Counted from the stretch's first letter, positions 33,533 to 45,321 are shown. The stretch is DNA of 64,000 nt from Phlyctochytrium arcticum (GCA_025602905.1 JAHLKI010000011.1:558001-622000), one strand, 5' to 3'. Numbers and translations are program-made. Notes: generated from the sequence alone by a model not told the origin.

Positions 33533-33751
33533 AGTGCCTTTACTTTCAACCTTTTCTTTAGTTTTTGGGCAAGTTGAAGTTGGGTGCAGGAATGGGTGTC
33601 AATTCGGAGCTGCTCAGCTCTCTCAGCTCCGATTCGCAATGTATCCTTTTCAGCTGAAATTGCGCCTTGTGACTGTGCCGCCAACTTGGGATGCAACTCT
33701 GGAAGTCTTTTCCTCAAGGCAAACAATTCAGTCTGCTCAAAATGGTAAGTC

Positions 33752-35192
33752 ACCCTGTTTGACTTTGATACATGTCCATCAATTGCTCATTCATGCTGTC
33801 TAGGCGGATCCCGCTCCTTTACCGATCGATCATGTATCACAGGTGTTCTCCCTCGCCTTTCATCCTGAAGAGGATATCGTTGCATCAGGCCTGATTACAG
33901 GAGAAGTCTATGGGTACTATTTCCCTCATCGTTGTTGTTTAGATATTAGCTAAATTTGAACCTCTTTAGGTATCGTTATAATGGCGGGGAGGAGGCTGTC
34001 AAAGTGTTTGAAAGCACTCATCACAAGGAAAGCTGTCGAGCATTGGAATTTAGCGTTGATGGCTTGTGTTAGTTTCTCTTGACATTCACGGCTTTATATC
34101 ATTCTGACTTTCTTCGTTACCCTAGCACTGTACACTGGTTCCCGTGACCAATCACTCCAAGTCATCGACACTACTACTGGCAAGGTGACGCTGCGCAAAC
34201 CAGCCGCTCATGCCGATGCGATCAATACTCTACGTGTTGTTGGGGAGCAACATACACTTCTTGCCTCTGGTGACGACTCGGGATGCGTCAAGATCTGGGA
34301 CACACGGGAGCGCAAATGCGTAATGAAGTATCATGAGAACGTGGACTTCATCTCCGATATGACATTTGTTGCCAACAAGCGGACATTAGTATGTACTAGT
34401 GGTGATGGATGTCTCTCCGTTTTCGATATTCGGAAAAAGAAACCCGTGGCTATTTCGGAAAATCAGGATGATGAGCTTCTGTCGATAGTGCCCGTCCGTA
34501 ACAGCTCTAAAGTCGTGGTTGGCACACAGACTGGAACATTACTTCTGTTCTCTTGGGGTGACTGGGGTGATTGTACCGATCGATTTCCTGGCCACCCTTC
34601 AAGTGTTGATTCAATGGCGTCGCTGGACGATTCAGTGATCATGACGGCAAGTGGTGACGGTATCTTGCGAGCGATCCGGATACTACCAAATGAACTTGTT
34701 GGAGCGGTTGGGGATCACGGAGAAATGGCCGTGGAGAGTATCCGTGTCTCGAGAGATCGGAAATGGGTAGGCAGCTGTGCTCATGATGGAGTGGTCCGAT
34801 TTTGGAATGTTGATGAGGCACTTGGGGGTGGAGATAATGTTAATGCCAATGGCGCTGAAGTGGAGGAGGAGCAAGAAGGGGTGGAAGACGAAGTTGTCGA
34901 GGATTCGGATGTAGACGTTGATGGGGAGTCGTCGGACGAATCTCCATCGAACCCTTCAAAACCTTCAAAATCCATCACAGAAAAGCCGCCTGCTGCATCC
35001 AAACCAAATGTACCATCTAAGATAGGAACCGCCACAAAATCTGTACGCAGTGAATCATCAGACTCGGATGATTCTGATGCTGCTGAATCTGCTGCTCAAA
35101 AGGACACCAGAAAGAAGCGGAAAAAGGCCAAGCGTGGCATTGGTGGGGGCGGTAGTCGGAGCAAGAGAGCGTTTTTCTCTGCCATTGACTGA
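33752..35192 (+). CDS. JIP5: WD-repeat protein WDR55/JIP5
   Basis: Four exons: 33752-33754 (the ATG only), 33804-33913, 33970-34067, 34126-35192; 425 aa. JIP5/WDR55 acts in nucleolar ribosome biogenesis. WD repeats are visible from VFSLAFHPEEDIVASGLITG onwards; later copies include LLASGDDSGCVKIWD and GSCAHDGVVRFWN. The tail is acidic then basic (RKKRKKAKRGIGGGG), a nuclear localisation type. The first coding exon is exactly the start codon, followed by GTAAGT; upstream ATGs are not in frame with the WD region. Confidence 0.9.
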
Positions 35193-35454
35193 TACAGCAT
35201 CATACATAATTGTTTATTCATCCCAATTAATTTATTCTGCGTTCTACAGTACATCAGTATCGGTTGATCGTTTGGGGCCTCGCATCACATCTCGAGATAT
35301 GTACATCCCTTGACCTGGGACCGTACTAACGGCCCAATCTCTGTTGCTGAACTACTTAATCTACAAATTCCGAAAAGCTATGTACAAGCGATATACTGCG
35401 AGCAGCTCCGCTGTGGTTGCCCCCTGCGTGAAGAAGGTACAGGTCCGGTCATCT

Positions 35455-36037
35455 TTAGTGGTGGAGTCCCCTGAGTGGGCTCAATGGTGGGGCTTTCACA
35501 CTTGACCAGTCAATGCCTTCATCAAGATCCTGATTGACGAGGCCAATCGTCCCTCTATGCAGACAGTTTAGAGCTCTACCCCTCGGCATGCTTACGAAAA
35601 AATTGACAAATCCTACATGCAATCCCCACGAATGATATACAGTCCTAATGGGACCGTGTCCACTCCTTCTTCGGAAAACACCCGCTCGGACGCACTAGCC
35701 AGGATCAAGTTGGTTGTCTGATCGTATCCTTTCAATGTGCCCTGATGTGGGGTAAAAAAGCAAGTAAGCACAAATAAAAGCCGCGGAAGAAAAAATGTGC
35801 CGCCTTCGAGCACAGATCTGCACCCAGGCAATAGAAACTCTATGTTCTGTACCAGCCCTCGGACACCTTGAGCATTCTGTGAGTACTTACCAAAATCACC
35901 CGGCCGTCGTTGGTTATCACCGAAACCACATCTTTGAAAGCCCGCAGTTAGTTTCAATTTACATCATTCGTCAAACTGCGATTCAACGGGTGCTACTCAC
36001 TATTAACAAAGGGTTGAAGATCGGAACCGGAATGCAT
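35455..36037 (-). CDS. LSM8: LSM8 U6 snRNA-associated Sm-like protein
   Basis: Four exons: 36037-36001, 35931-35891, 35741-35617, 35554-35455; 100 aa, the usual size. LSM8 defines the nuclear LSM2-8 ring that binds the U6 snRNA 3' end. Sm1 motif: VVSVITNDGRVILGTLKGYD; Sm2: LGLYIIRGD. The C-terminal exon (LVNQDLDEGIDWSSVKA) matches the family tail and would be missed if translation were read through exon 3. Confidence 0.9.
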
Positions 36038-36407
36038 GTTTGGCGTTCAAGAATTCGTACTCCGTTGTTCACTGATTCCATTCATGTAGCGAGCCTCACG
36101 TGAATGGAAGCGTCGGGGATTGCTGCGCAACGGTTTCTGACCGAACCTTGTTTGAAGATCCGTTCACCGAATCCCCAGAATAACGCTGATTGTCGAAGAA
36201 GCAATACCTTTCATCTCTCTCTGATCTCGTCAAAACAAGAGGTCCCTCCAATCCTGCCTCAGAGCTCAACTTCAAGACCTGGAATCTTTACGCGTACATC
36301 GTGCTGCGCGATCGGAACATAGACATCGAACTTTCTCCTATCTGACTTCAGGAAGTCGTCTACCCAGCACCAATCCAGTTACCTGAGCAGTTGGAAGTAC
36401 GCTTTGG

Positions 36408-38036
36408 ATGCAAGTAGGCTCTCTAATGCCGCCATCAACTTCGTCAGGCAGGTCTCATCCATGTCATCCCACGGACTCTGACTTGCCCTTTGGCGGCGAC
36501 GACCGAGCATCAGGAGATGCTTTGAAAATTGCCTATTACATATCTGGCCATGGCGAGTAAATGATTGGGGGTAGCATTGGGCATCTCGCTAATACTGCAC
36601 ATCAATAGGATACGGGCATGCGACGTGAGTTTTGGAGACATCCCATGATGGCCATCTGGAAGCTAACCGCTTGATAGTCGTGCCACTGTCGTTATATGTG
36701 AATTACTATCCCGCGGACATTCCCTCATCATCATAACTTCCGCTCCCGCCACATTGTTCTCCTCGCTCCTAAAATCATACCCGACGACCTGCCATCTTCG
36801 CCCCCCCTCACAGATATTAGATCCCGGGGTCGTTCAAGAAGACGCGGTTACCGTAGATGGGGAGGCGACGTTGAAAGAGTTGAGGGTTTTTTTTGGGGAA
36901 GGGGTGGAAGGGCTTATCTCGGAAGAAGAACAATGGATGCGAAATGAGCGGGTCGACGTTGTTTGTTTAGACGCGTCCTTCCTGCCTGCTGTCGCTGCCA
37001 AAGTAAATGCACCGCTTTCTCCTGATTTTTATGCTCCGATCACTAACATACGGCCCTTTAGCGTCAAGGCATCCCATCCCTGCTGATAACCAACTTTACA
37101 TTTGATGCAATATTTGCAGCCCTGGTCAAGTCGTCCACGGACAGACAGCTTGTGCTTCGCGTTGAAAGCATGTATGCGTGCGCGGACTGGCTGCTTCGCT
37201 TGCCCGGCTGGATTGATATGCCCGGTTTTTTGTCTTCAGACGCGTACGTTGACATTATTGGTATTCCCAGATCCGTGAGCCTGCCTGGACTGAAAACAGA
37301 ACAGTACCAAATGGCGAGAGCGCAGTTGGCAAATGGTATCAATGAGGAAGAGAAAACTATCAAAAGTGCGGAGAAGAATGAGCGCATCGTTGATGTACCA
37401 CTGGTAGCCCGCTTGGCACAACGCTCACGCGAAGCAGTCCGGCAAGAATTAGGCATCAGCAACACCACCCGAGTCATGCTGATTACATTCGGAGGGTTTC
37501 AACTTGACCAGCGACAGTATTCACCTCCGCCAGACCCATCATCTCCCATCAATTCCGTCAGGAGTTCTGATAAACATCCCTTAGCATCTGCCATACCACC
37601 TGGATGGATCGCTCTCATTCCAGCCCCATCTACTAAAGCCCCTGGACCCACCGCCACAAATATTATTACAATACCGGCCGAGACCAGTTATCTTCCCGAT
37701 TACCTGCATGCTGCAGATCTCATTTTGGGCAAATGCGGCTATGGTACCTGCTCCGAAGCTGTTGCCCATCACAAACCATTTGTCTATGTTTCCAGGTTGG
37801 GATTCGCGGAAGAAGAGGGTTTACTCCAGCGTTTGATGCGGGTGCATCTAGGACCCGCCGTTGTCGAGATGGGACGAGAAGCGTTTTTTGGGGGTCAGTG
37901 GGAAGAGAGCGTTGAGGCAGCCTGGAGAGGGGGAATCCTTGCAGCCGAGAGCAAATGTGCGACAGCAGCAGGGGGGGAACGTACCATTGTTAGGATTGTA
38001 GAAGACGTGGCGGCGGGAGCAACATCACTGACATGA
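36408..38036 (+). CDS. Glycosyltransferase-like protein, resembles the N-terminal domain of L-arabinokinase
   Basis: Four exons: 36408 (or ATG 36426)-36552, 36609-36624, 36678-37002, 37062-38036. The N-terminal motif YYISGHGYGHATR is characteristic of the GT-B-type domain fused to L-arabinokinases; no kinase domain follows here. The C-terminal half has the donor-site pattern ADLILGKCGYGTCSEAV with PFVYVSRLGFAEE. The intron after exon 1 starts with GC (G|GCGAGT) rather than GT, and exon 2 is only 16 nt, yet the join restores the conserved GHGYGHAT exactly. Substrate unknown. Together with LSM8 it forms a divergent pair with about 370 bp between starts. Confidence 0.75.
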
Positions 38037-38369
38037 TAGCCTACGATTGCACGAACCACCCCCTTAAAGCCAACTTGTATCTAGATGAAGACAGCGGTTC
38101 ATTCGCCCTAATGTACATAAGATTTCGCCTATTCAATTTTAAGATTAAAGATAGACCCAAGGTAAATTTGGTTAGGAACATCACTAAACTTCTAAATTCG
38201 AAGTTTTTCCTTGATCGAGCTTGGAAGCAATTCAGGGCAGAATTCAGCTGAGAATTCAGGGAACTGAGGGAAGCTTCGAATGTTTCATTAATCTTTTCCC
38301 GGGTAAAGCTGTCCCACGTCAGCGCGCATCGGCGATCCGCCAGGGCCGGCGGGCAGCTTCTCCAACTTC

Positions 38370-38377
38370 TATATATA
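38370..38377 (+). promoter_or_regulatory. TATA-box candidate
   Basis: TATATATA about 170 bp upstream of the methyltransferase ATG, in a short GC-rich intergenic region. Confidence 0.4.
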
Positions 38378-38549
38378 CCACTCTAAAGACAAAGTCGTCG
38401 ACGGCTAAAGAACCTTTGCGGAACAGAAAGTGGACGGGTGAGAGCAGACTGGGAACATCTACATATACATGGCAGCGTATTCAAATCACCATCTCTTTAG
38501 ATCCTACCGACCAATACCATACCCGCAAGCAAACTACAAAACATCAACA

Positions 38550-39790
38550 ATGGCGATCATTCCTTCCCTGTCCTCCATATACGAGCCGGCCATCGACGCC
38601 GGATACGTTCCCGATTTCCTTCTCAGGCGCGGCGTCCGGCACCTCTTGTCTCGCCGTGTAAAACAGCTCGCAGAGCAAGACAAGGCCGAGTACATTTCAT
38701 CCCTCAAGGCTCGGGAAGCTATCGGCACCCACACCCAGGAAGCCAATGAACAGCATTACGAGGTTCCTACCGAGTTCTTTGCTCTCTGCTTGGGAGACCG
38801 CATGAAGTATTCTAGCTGTCTGTATGAGAATGGCGCAGAGACGCTGGAAGAGGCTGAAGTGGCCATGTTGGATTTGTACATGGAGCGATCGGGCATGAGG
38901 GATGGCTTGAATGTCCTGGATTTGGGATGTGGATGGGGTTCTTTATCTTTGTACTTGGCCGAGGTTAGTGACGGAGAAATAAACAAACCCTGAGCTATAC
39001 AACCTGACATTCTCACGCGTAGCGTTATCCAAATGCCAAGATCACTGGTCTCTCAAACTCTTCAACGCAACGTACGTTTATTCTTTCCCGCGCCGCCGAA
39101 AAGTCCCTCTCCAACCTCAACATTGTCACTGCCGACATTACAACATTCAATTTCCCGGCATCCGAAACCCCTTCATACGACCTGATCTTCTCCATCGAAA
39201 TGTTTGAACATATGAAGAACTACTCGCGCCTCCTCGAAAAGGTCTCGAAATGGCTGAAGCCAGAGACTGGGCGTCTCTTTGTTCACGTCTTTGCGCATAA
39301 AGACACACCCTACGACTTTCGCACGGAGGACGATAACTCGTGGATGGCCAAATACTTTTTCACGGGCGGGACTATGCCCAGCGTAGACTTGTTTGAACAC
39401 TTTCAGGAAGATCTTACCGTCCTTCAGAAATGGGTTGTAAACGGCGAGAATTACGGTTCGTTTATTACTTTTTGGTATATAATATGGGAATCCAGGTTTC
39501 TGAATACCGTTTGGAATCGTTTTAGGCAAAACCAGCGAAGAATGGCTTCGTAGAATGGATATCAACAAGAACCGCGCCATGCCCATCCTTGAAAAAACGT
39601 ATGGGGCAGAGAATGCTGCCATGTGGTTTTACCGCTGGAGAGTGTTCTATGTGGCTGTAGCGGTACGTTTCTGGCACTATTATACGTTCTAATAGGACGG
39701 CCTCTAAATAACCCGATATTGTAGGAGCTATTTAACTACAACAAGGGTGAGGAGTGGGTCGTCGTCCACTACTTGTTCAAACGCAAGTAG
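38550..39790 (+). CDS. CFA-synthase-like SAM-dependent methyltransferase
   Basis: Four exons: 38550-38963, 39023-39455, 39526-39662, 39725-39790; 349 aa. The SAM-binding motif I is VLDLGCGWGSLSLYLAE, followed by FSIEMFEHMKNY as in the cyclopropane-fatty-acyl-phospholipid synthase and coclaurine N-methyltransferase group. The upstream segment EQHYEVPTEFFALCLG, SSCLYE is also typical of that group. It may modify lipids or a small amine; the substrate is not evident. The ATG at 38550 has a good context (AACAATGGC); an in-frame ATG at 38469 would add 27 residues. Confidence 0.88.
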
Positions 39791-40092
39791 GGTGGAGGTA
39801 TATTACCGGTTTCTCCATGCATGCTGCTCGGATGCTACTGGTAACCTCCGGACGTTTCCCGCCCGGTGCTGAACGGTACCTAGTTTTGTTTTTCTTCATT
39901 TCCATCATCATTTTTTCGTACGAATGTCCAATTGGACGCACTTTTGAGCCAGCTATCTGTATATTATGTACATTTTTGGGTAGCCTATACTGTGGGAGTC
40001 TTGGACAAATCTTTGTCAATAAATTACATGTTTGGCGGGGTTGGCTAAATGCTCTTCACTCGGTCATCTATCAACCTTTGGCCCCGACAAGT

Positions 40093-40793
40093 TTACACAA
40101 ATCGGAAATGATCGGAGCTCACGAAATCTGAAGAAGGCCATGAGCTTGAATCATCAAATCGAAATACAACCATGCTTTTGACTTACACGTTCCCTTGACC
40201 GGGCTTTCGGTATCTGGGCTCAATACAAACACTTGCGAGAAATTTCTTGATGACGATGTTGAGGAGGAGGATGAGGATTTGGAGGCTGATGTGGATGTGG
40301 CGGAGGATAAGGAAGAGGTTGTTGACGAGGGTGTGCCGTATTTTACTGTTCCGGTGACAGTGACCAGGATTTGACCGCGGTCTAGATAACAACAGGTATA
40401 AGAATCTGTCAACTGCCAAAAAATAAAAAGCTGGGACGTACCGAGAATAGGCTGCCCATCATAACCGTGTATCGAATGATCTGCATCGCATCTCATCAGA
40501 CCCCAAAATCAAAAATCAAAAACGGGTTTGCGTGCTAGATCATTTACCGCTAACCGGCATTCCCAAAACAAATGCTCCAACTTGTTCTCCCGTCATGGCT
40601 GTTCCATTCCAGAGCACTGCCGATGATGGTTTGTAGACTTGGGCTAGGAGGTGTCGTTGACGGTCGATTAGGTTGTAGTAGGTTGAGACAAAATTGTCAG
40701 CGGCGCGGGAGGTGACAATGACCTGAATGGTTCGGTTAGAGCTTTTGAAGAAGGATCGGTAAGGAGATTACATACCTCGGTAGGGTCTGACAT
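40093..40793 (-). CDS. NXT1/p15-like NTF2-fold mRNA export factor
   Basis: Five exons: 40793-40776, 40722-40548, 40480-40442, 40381-40187, 40127-40093; 153 aa. NXT1 pairs with the TAP/NXF1 export receptor at nuclear pores. Family features: ADNFVSTYYNLIDRQRHLL, the AVLWNG strand, GQILVTVTGTVKYG and RNFSQVFVL, ending FVSSDHFRF. A Ser/Thr-rich insertion of about 25 residues sits between the last two strands. It lies head-to-head with COX16, with 146 bp between the start codons. Confidence 0.85.
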
Positions 40794-40957
40794 TGCTCCG
40801 GTGGTTTATGTGTTTTGGATTTTACTACTTAGCGCCCGTCGACATTCGCAGCCTTCGGCTCATTGACCTGGACCCAAGCCACTCCAACCTCCGCTCGGTT
40901 CTCGAAATTTGGATTCTTGTCAAATCAACCTGCTTCAACATGCCACCTCGATTACGG
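40776..40957. promoter_or_regulatory. Compact bidirectional promoter between NXT1-like and COX16
   Basis: Only 146 bp separate the two start codons (40793 and 40940), so the genes must share promoter sequence. Confidence 0.55.
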
Positions 40958-41364
40958 CTCCCTTTCGCCCTCCCCCGCCGCGGCACAAACTCCCACCTCC
41001 TCACCCTCGCCGTCCCCTTTGCATCCATCCTCCTTCTGGGGACCTACGGTCTCAGTTATCTGACGCAAACGCGGTACGAGTATCATGACCGGAAACAGCA
41101 TGCGGTAAGTCAACCACTAGTATTCCTGTCATATTGAACTGACTGGAGGGGTATGCGTGTAGCTGGATAAAAAGGAACAGTTGAAGATTGAGAAATCGGC
41201 CAAACCCTTTAATTTGCAGGAAGCCTATTTCGTAAGTTCGTTTTGTTTATAAACCAAATGTTTGGACCTCAAATTTGATTGTATGTTGGTAGAATCTGAC
41301 CAAGAACAAGAATTTGGAGGACTGGGATATGGTGCGAGTACCACGTCCGGAGGGAGAGGAGTAA
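40940..41364 (+). CDS. COX16: COX16 cytochrome c oxidase assembly factor
   Basis: Three exons: 40940-41104, 41163-41231, 41293-41364; 101 aa, normal length. A basic N-terminus is followed by one membrane span (LAVPFASILLLGTYGLSYL) and then the family motif TQTRYEY. The C-terminus NLEDWDMVRVPRPEGEE matches the conserved DW..R.PRP ending. It acts in the inner mitochondrial membrane in COX2 and complex IV assembly. Confidence 0.9.
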
Positions 41365-42276
41365 TGGCGTCAAATTCTCCCGGATGTCCAATGCTTTGGG
41401 CAATATTTATTTCGTCTCGTTCTGAAGTGCCTGGATGCACTTTTTGTATATACCATTTGCTTAAACTGAATCGACCGTCATGCCATGTTTTGCTTCCCTC
41501 TGATTATATGTGCAAGACCTCAACTCAATCGCGGTACGGGGGGATCTGCCGTCTGCAATAATCGTATCATCTCGCAAATGATGATTGATGAGAGTATTAT
41601 ACAGGCAAAGTCGCCACAGACTAGTTTGTTGATCATGGTATATTGTGCTGCCTCCTGCAAGGTGTTTAGGAAGAAGCTAGTGCAGGATCAGCGCACTTTA
41701 AACCCATCTAGACTTGCTTAGAACCCAAGTGTGTCGCCGCACAGCTAGAATAGCTGTCAGAGATGGCACGATTGTCCAGAGCCGCATCACGAATCTTTCG
41801 GCTGCTCCTTGGCCGGACCGTTGAGTCGGTCAACCCAACTCAAATTTTTAGATGGTTTCCACTCGCAGTGTCGTGACCCCTCATCGTGGCTTTGATTCAA
41901 ATAAGACTCTATAAAAACACAACTTTGATAACCTTTTGAACCCTGAGTGCAGGACAGGAAGCATATCTCGGCCCCCATTGACAACGATTGAGCGGTGCCT
42001 CAAGATACAGCCGTAGCAGGAGCATACCTTGAAATATATGCAGGATAAGCCGAACGTGGGGACACCTTTGACTGTATATTCCCACCAAATGTTTCGACCT
42101 ACTTTCCCGACTGTTCGCACGATAAGTTTAGGACAGTTGATGAAAGTAGTTTTCCCACGCATTCTAGGTAGTTGTCATAGCGATAAGATCTTGCATAGCC
42201 ACCTGTCCCTAAAAACGCGTTCGCCCACCGACCGCAGATACCCTTTTTCCACAGGAAATTTCGACCCACCAACCCA
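41365..42276. other. Intergenic, no gene seen
   Basis: About 900 bp between COX16 and the EF-hand gene; only short ORFs without family resemblance. Confidence 0.55.
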
Positions 42277-42609
42277 ATGCGCACAACGATCCAAACCACA
42301 TTTCACGTCTCCCTCATCCTCCTCTCCTACATCTTCCTCTTCCTGGCCTCAACCTATATCCCAGGTCCGCTGGATGCATACTCCACTTTAAACGGATTCG
42401 ACTTGACGTCCTACCTAACAAATAACCGGATCCCGCGGTCGATGCATGGACGAATACGACAAGCCCTGGATTTGAATTCGGACGGTGAAGTGGATTTTGC
42501 AGAGGTTGCGGGGGTGGTTGGCGGGTGGACAAGGGTGGAATGGGTGGTGGAGGGGTGGAGACGGGATGGAAATGTTCGGTCTCCGCCTGTTGATGTGGAT
42601 GTCGCATAA
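42277..42609 (+). CDS. Small membrane-anchored or secreted EF-hand protein
   Basis: 110 aa, single exon. A hydrophobic N-terminus (VSLILLSYIFLFLAS) acts as signal or anchor. One canonical 12-residue calcium loop is present (DLNSDGEVDFAE: acidic at 1, Asn/Asp at 3 and 5, Gly at 6, Glu at 12). The protein is otherwise unfamiliar. A decayed partial copy lies immediately downstream. Confidence 0.6.
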   Translation: MRTTIQTTFHVSLILLSYIFLFLASTYIPGPLDAYSTLNGFDLTSYLTNNRIPRSMHGRIRQALDLNSDGEVDFAEVAGVVGGWTRVEWVVEGWRRDGNVRSPPVDVDVA

Positions 42610-42620
42610 ATTTTATTGCC

Positions 42621-42716
42621 CGTCTGGACGCCTACTCCACGCTCAACGGATTCGACTTTTGGCAATGTGCCTGACACATCACCGGATTCCGAGATTGGTG
42701 CATGGGCGGATAAAAC
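42621..42716 (+). pseudogene. Decayed partial duplicate of the EF-hand gene
   Basis: Aligns with 42366-42461: both read LDAYSTLNGFD and then a stretch with RIPR..HGRI, with frameshift and stop changes in the copy. It is a tandem partial duplication, 258 bp apart. Confidence 0.7.
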
Positions 42717-43189
42717 ATGTGCGAGGGAGACATTACTTCTCCAACTGTAAGCCTCGGACATTTTCAAGAGCCCGAACCAGGTTTGGATTAATATATCACG
42801 CACTTCCTCACACATCCGTGATGCGTGTATGAGAACCACACACGCTAGTGATCCGGGTGAACTTAGGCAGTGTCGGAGTCTGGTAAAAGACATTTGATGC
42901 TCTCAAGTTTCCCCCCTTTGTATATATACCATACACCACTCTTTTGTACTATACATATGCATAATGGTAAAGAATCACACATCATCTCGACGAGAATTTG
43001 GCGCGGGGGAGCCGGGAGGACACGTTTGACTGCGCATTTTTGTAATGTATCCAAAAGGGGACTAAATCACTTGCTTTCTTTTTTCGTTTTGTGGTTTTGC
43101 AAGCAAGTTTTGAGCGTTTTGGCAAATTCACAACCGCACACATTCAGAAGAAGAACGACAAATAAAACAAGAAGGAGAGTTGCTTCAAG

Positions 43190-44164
43190 ATGCAGTGCGA
43201 CGAACTTATCTGGAAGACGATTGCCTTCGAATTCTGCTCGTATAAGATCAAGTACGCACAAGACAATTCGAGTATGTTTATTTTGGAACGACTTGACTTA
43301 TGACAATATAGAACAACCACCCAAAACTTTTGCCGAAATGAGTACAATGTTACCGGTCTCTGCAACCGGCAATCCTGTCCGTTGGCCAACAGTCGATACG
43401 CCACCATCAAGGAAGTAGAGGGCAGGATTTACCTATATGTCAAGACGATCGAGCGAGCGCATACCCCGTCCAAAATGTGGGAAAAGATTCGACTCTCAAG
43501 GAATTATGCGGCGGCCCTGGGACAGATTGATAAAGAGTTGATTCACTGGCCGGAATTTGCGGTGCACAAGTGTAAACAGCGGTTGACAAAAGTAACGCAG
43601 TACCTGATGCGGATGCGGAAATTGGCGCTCAAACCTGGCGTGACCCTGGTTGGAGTCAAGAAGAAGGTGGAGAGGCGGGAGGCACGACGAGAAATGAAGG
43701 CAGAGGCTGCGGCACGACTGGATCAGAGTATTGAGAAAGAGTTGTTGGCGCGGTTGCGGAAGGGAGTGTACGAGGACGGGATTGTCAACGAGAAGCAGAG
43801 TGCATTTGTGGGGGCGTTGGATCGCTTGGTGGAGGAAGGGGAAGTCGATATCGATGAGATTGAGGAAGAGGAAGAAGAAGAAGAAGAGGATTTCGACCGG
43901 GAGTTTGTGAGTGATATGAGTGAGGATGAGAGTGTGGGGGATGTAGAGGAATTGGGTGATTTCCTGAGTGACGAGAGTGAGGACTTGCCGAATGAGGATG
44001 AGTCTGAAGAGGATGCGGAGAGTGAAGAGGATACCAAGAGTCCTAAACGACCTGCGAAGCGAAAGGGACGACCTACTCCCGCTGCCAGGAAGGGCCCAAA
44101 ACGTGCACATGTGGAAGTCGAGTACGAGCTGGAAGCACCCGCTCGGCAAACCCAAGCTTGGTAG
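43190..44164 (+). CDS. MAK16: MAK16, 60S ribosome biogenesis factor
   Basis: Two exons: 43190-43251 and 43312-44164; 304 aa. The N-terminal region has the family signature [20 protein letters not shown] directly after the splice join, then ANSRYATI. Cysteines here bind an Fe-S or zinc centre. The C-terminus is Asp/Glu-rich then Lys/Arg-rich, as usual. It is nucleolar and needed for early pre-60S assembly. Confidence 0.96.
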
Positions 44165-44301
44165 AAGTGCACATACACAACACAACTTTTTGTACATTAT
44201 CCCTCTCTCCCATTTTCCCTTTCCTTTCATCAAAACCCACATACACACACACAAACACACGACGCCAACGTATTTATCGTTCCAAAAACCATTTATTATT
44301 A

Positions 44302-45321
44302 TTATTTTATAAATACCAATCCATTCTCCCAGTACTGTCGATCCAGTCCCTCTTTCCCATCCCGTTCCCGGATCAAATCTCGCAAAAAAGAGATTTCACT
44401 CTCCATGCCTTCGGCAGATTGTTGGAGGTCCCGGACCCGGTCCGACATTTCGCGGGCAGCGCGTTCGAGGGATTGAACGTGGAGTTTCTTCTTGAGGCGG
44501 TGGCGGGCTGAGGGTGTGATTGAGGACGAGGAGGAAGAGGAAGGTTTTGGGGTTGGGTCGTCGCGATACTGTTGCTCCTCTGAGACTGGAACTGGGACTT
44601 CTGGGTCGGTGTCCGTATCCTGGGTCTTTATTGGCGTTGTGGTTGGTGGGACAGGTGGGGAGCTGTGATTCCATCCAAAATCTGGGACTGAGTCGACGGG
44701 TTCGTTGATGGGGGGATTTGCTGGTGCTGAGGGATACGTAGGTATGCTCTGAGGAGGGTGTGCTACGGACGTGCTCTGCAGAGTATTATAATCGGCGAGT
44801 TGCTGCTGTTGTTCTTGTTGTGGTTGAGGTTGAGGTTGTTGTTGTTGGGGGAGGGAGTGATAGAGTGGTTGCGGGTGAGACGGTGTCTGTTGATGGATGT
44901 GATGATTCTGGGCATGACTCCCACTCTGGGGCAGGAGTGGTGGGGGTGCAACACCAAGTTGTTGATGTTGATGCCTCGAAAAGTTCTCTTGCCGTTGTTC
45001 CGAGTACTGAACCCCTTCCCTCCGCTTCTGGTTCTCCCGTTCGACCAAATGCACAATCAGCTCATTCAGGCCGAGAATCTCGTCGTTCTGCAGGGCATTC
45101 ACGGCCTCTTTGAGGAGAGTGTGGGTGTCGACGACAGCATAGCATTTCTGGACGGTGCCGTCGGGTTGCGGGACAAAGAGCGGGACTGTCAGTTGGCCCG
45201 TCATTGCCTTCTCCCGTAAGATGAAAGTGAGATTTTGGTTGTTGCGGTCGTCGAATTCGCCAAGTCGAGAAATTGGAATTTGCAAGATCCGTCGGCGTGG
45301 CGCAGCAATCACGCCAGACAA
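44302..45321 (-). CDS. Gln/Pro-rich protein of unknown function
   Basis: 339 aa, single exon. Residues 1-100 look folded (ILQIPISRLGEFDDRN, then a segment NDEILGLNELIVHLVE). The middle is Gln/His/Pro-rich low complexity, and the C-terminal 60 residues form a predicted coiled coil (VQSLERAAREMSDRVRDLQ). I do not recognise the family; nuclear or cytoplasmic scaffold functions are possible. Convergent with MAK16, 137 bp apart. Confidence 0.65.
   Translation of the reverse strand: MSGVIAAPRRRILQIPISRLGEFDDRNNQNLTFILREKAMTGQLTVPLFVPQPDGTVQKCYAVVDTHTLLKEAVNALQNDEILGLNELIVHLVERENQKRREGVQYSEQRQENFSRHQHQQLGVAPPPLLPQSGSHAQNHHIHQQTPSHPQPLYHSLPQQQQPQPQPQQEQQQQLADYNTLQSTSVAHPPQSIPTYPSAPANPPINEPVDSVPDFGWNHSSPPVPPTTTPIKTQDTDTDPEVPVPVSEEQQYRDDPTPKPSSSSSSSITPSARHRLKKKLHVQSLERAAREMSDRVRDLQQSAEGMESEISFLRDLIRERDGKEGLDRQYWENGLVFIK

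Noticed and set aside
43496..44260. 254-codon minus ORF overlapping MAK16
   Set aside because: It is the mirror of the acidic/basic MAK16 coding region; the plus frame is clearly conserved.
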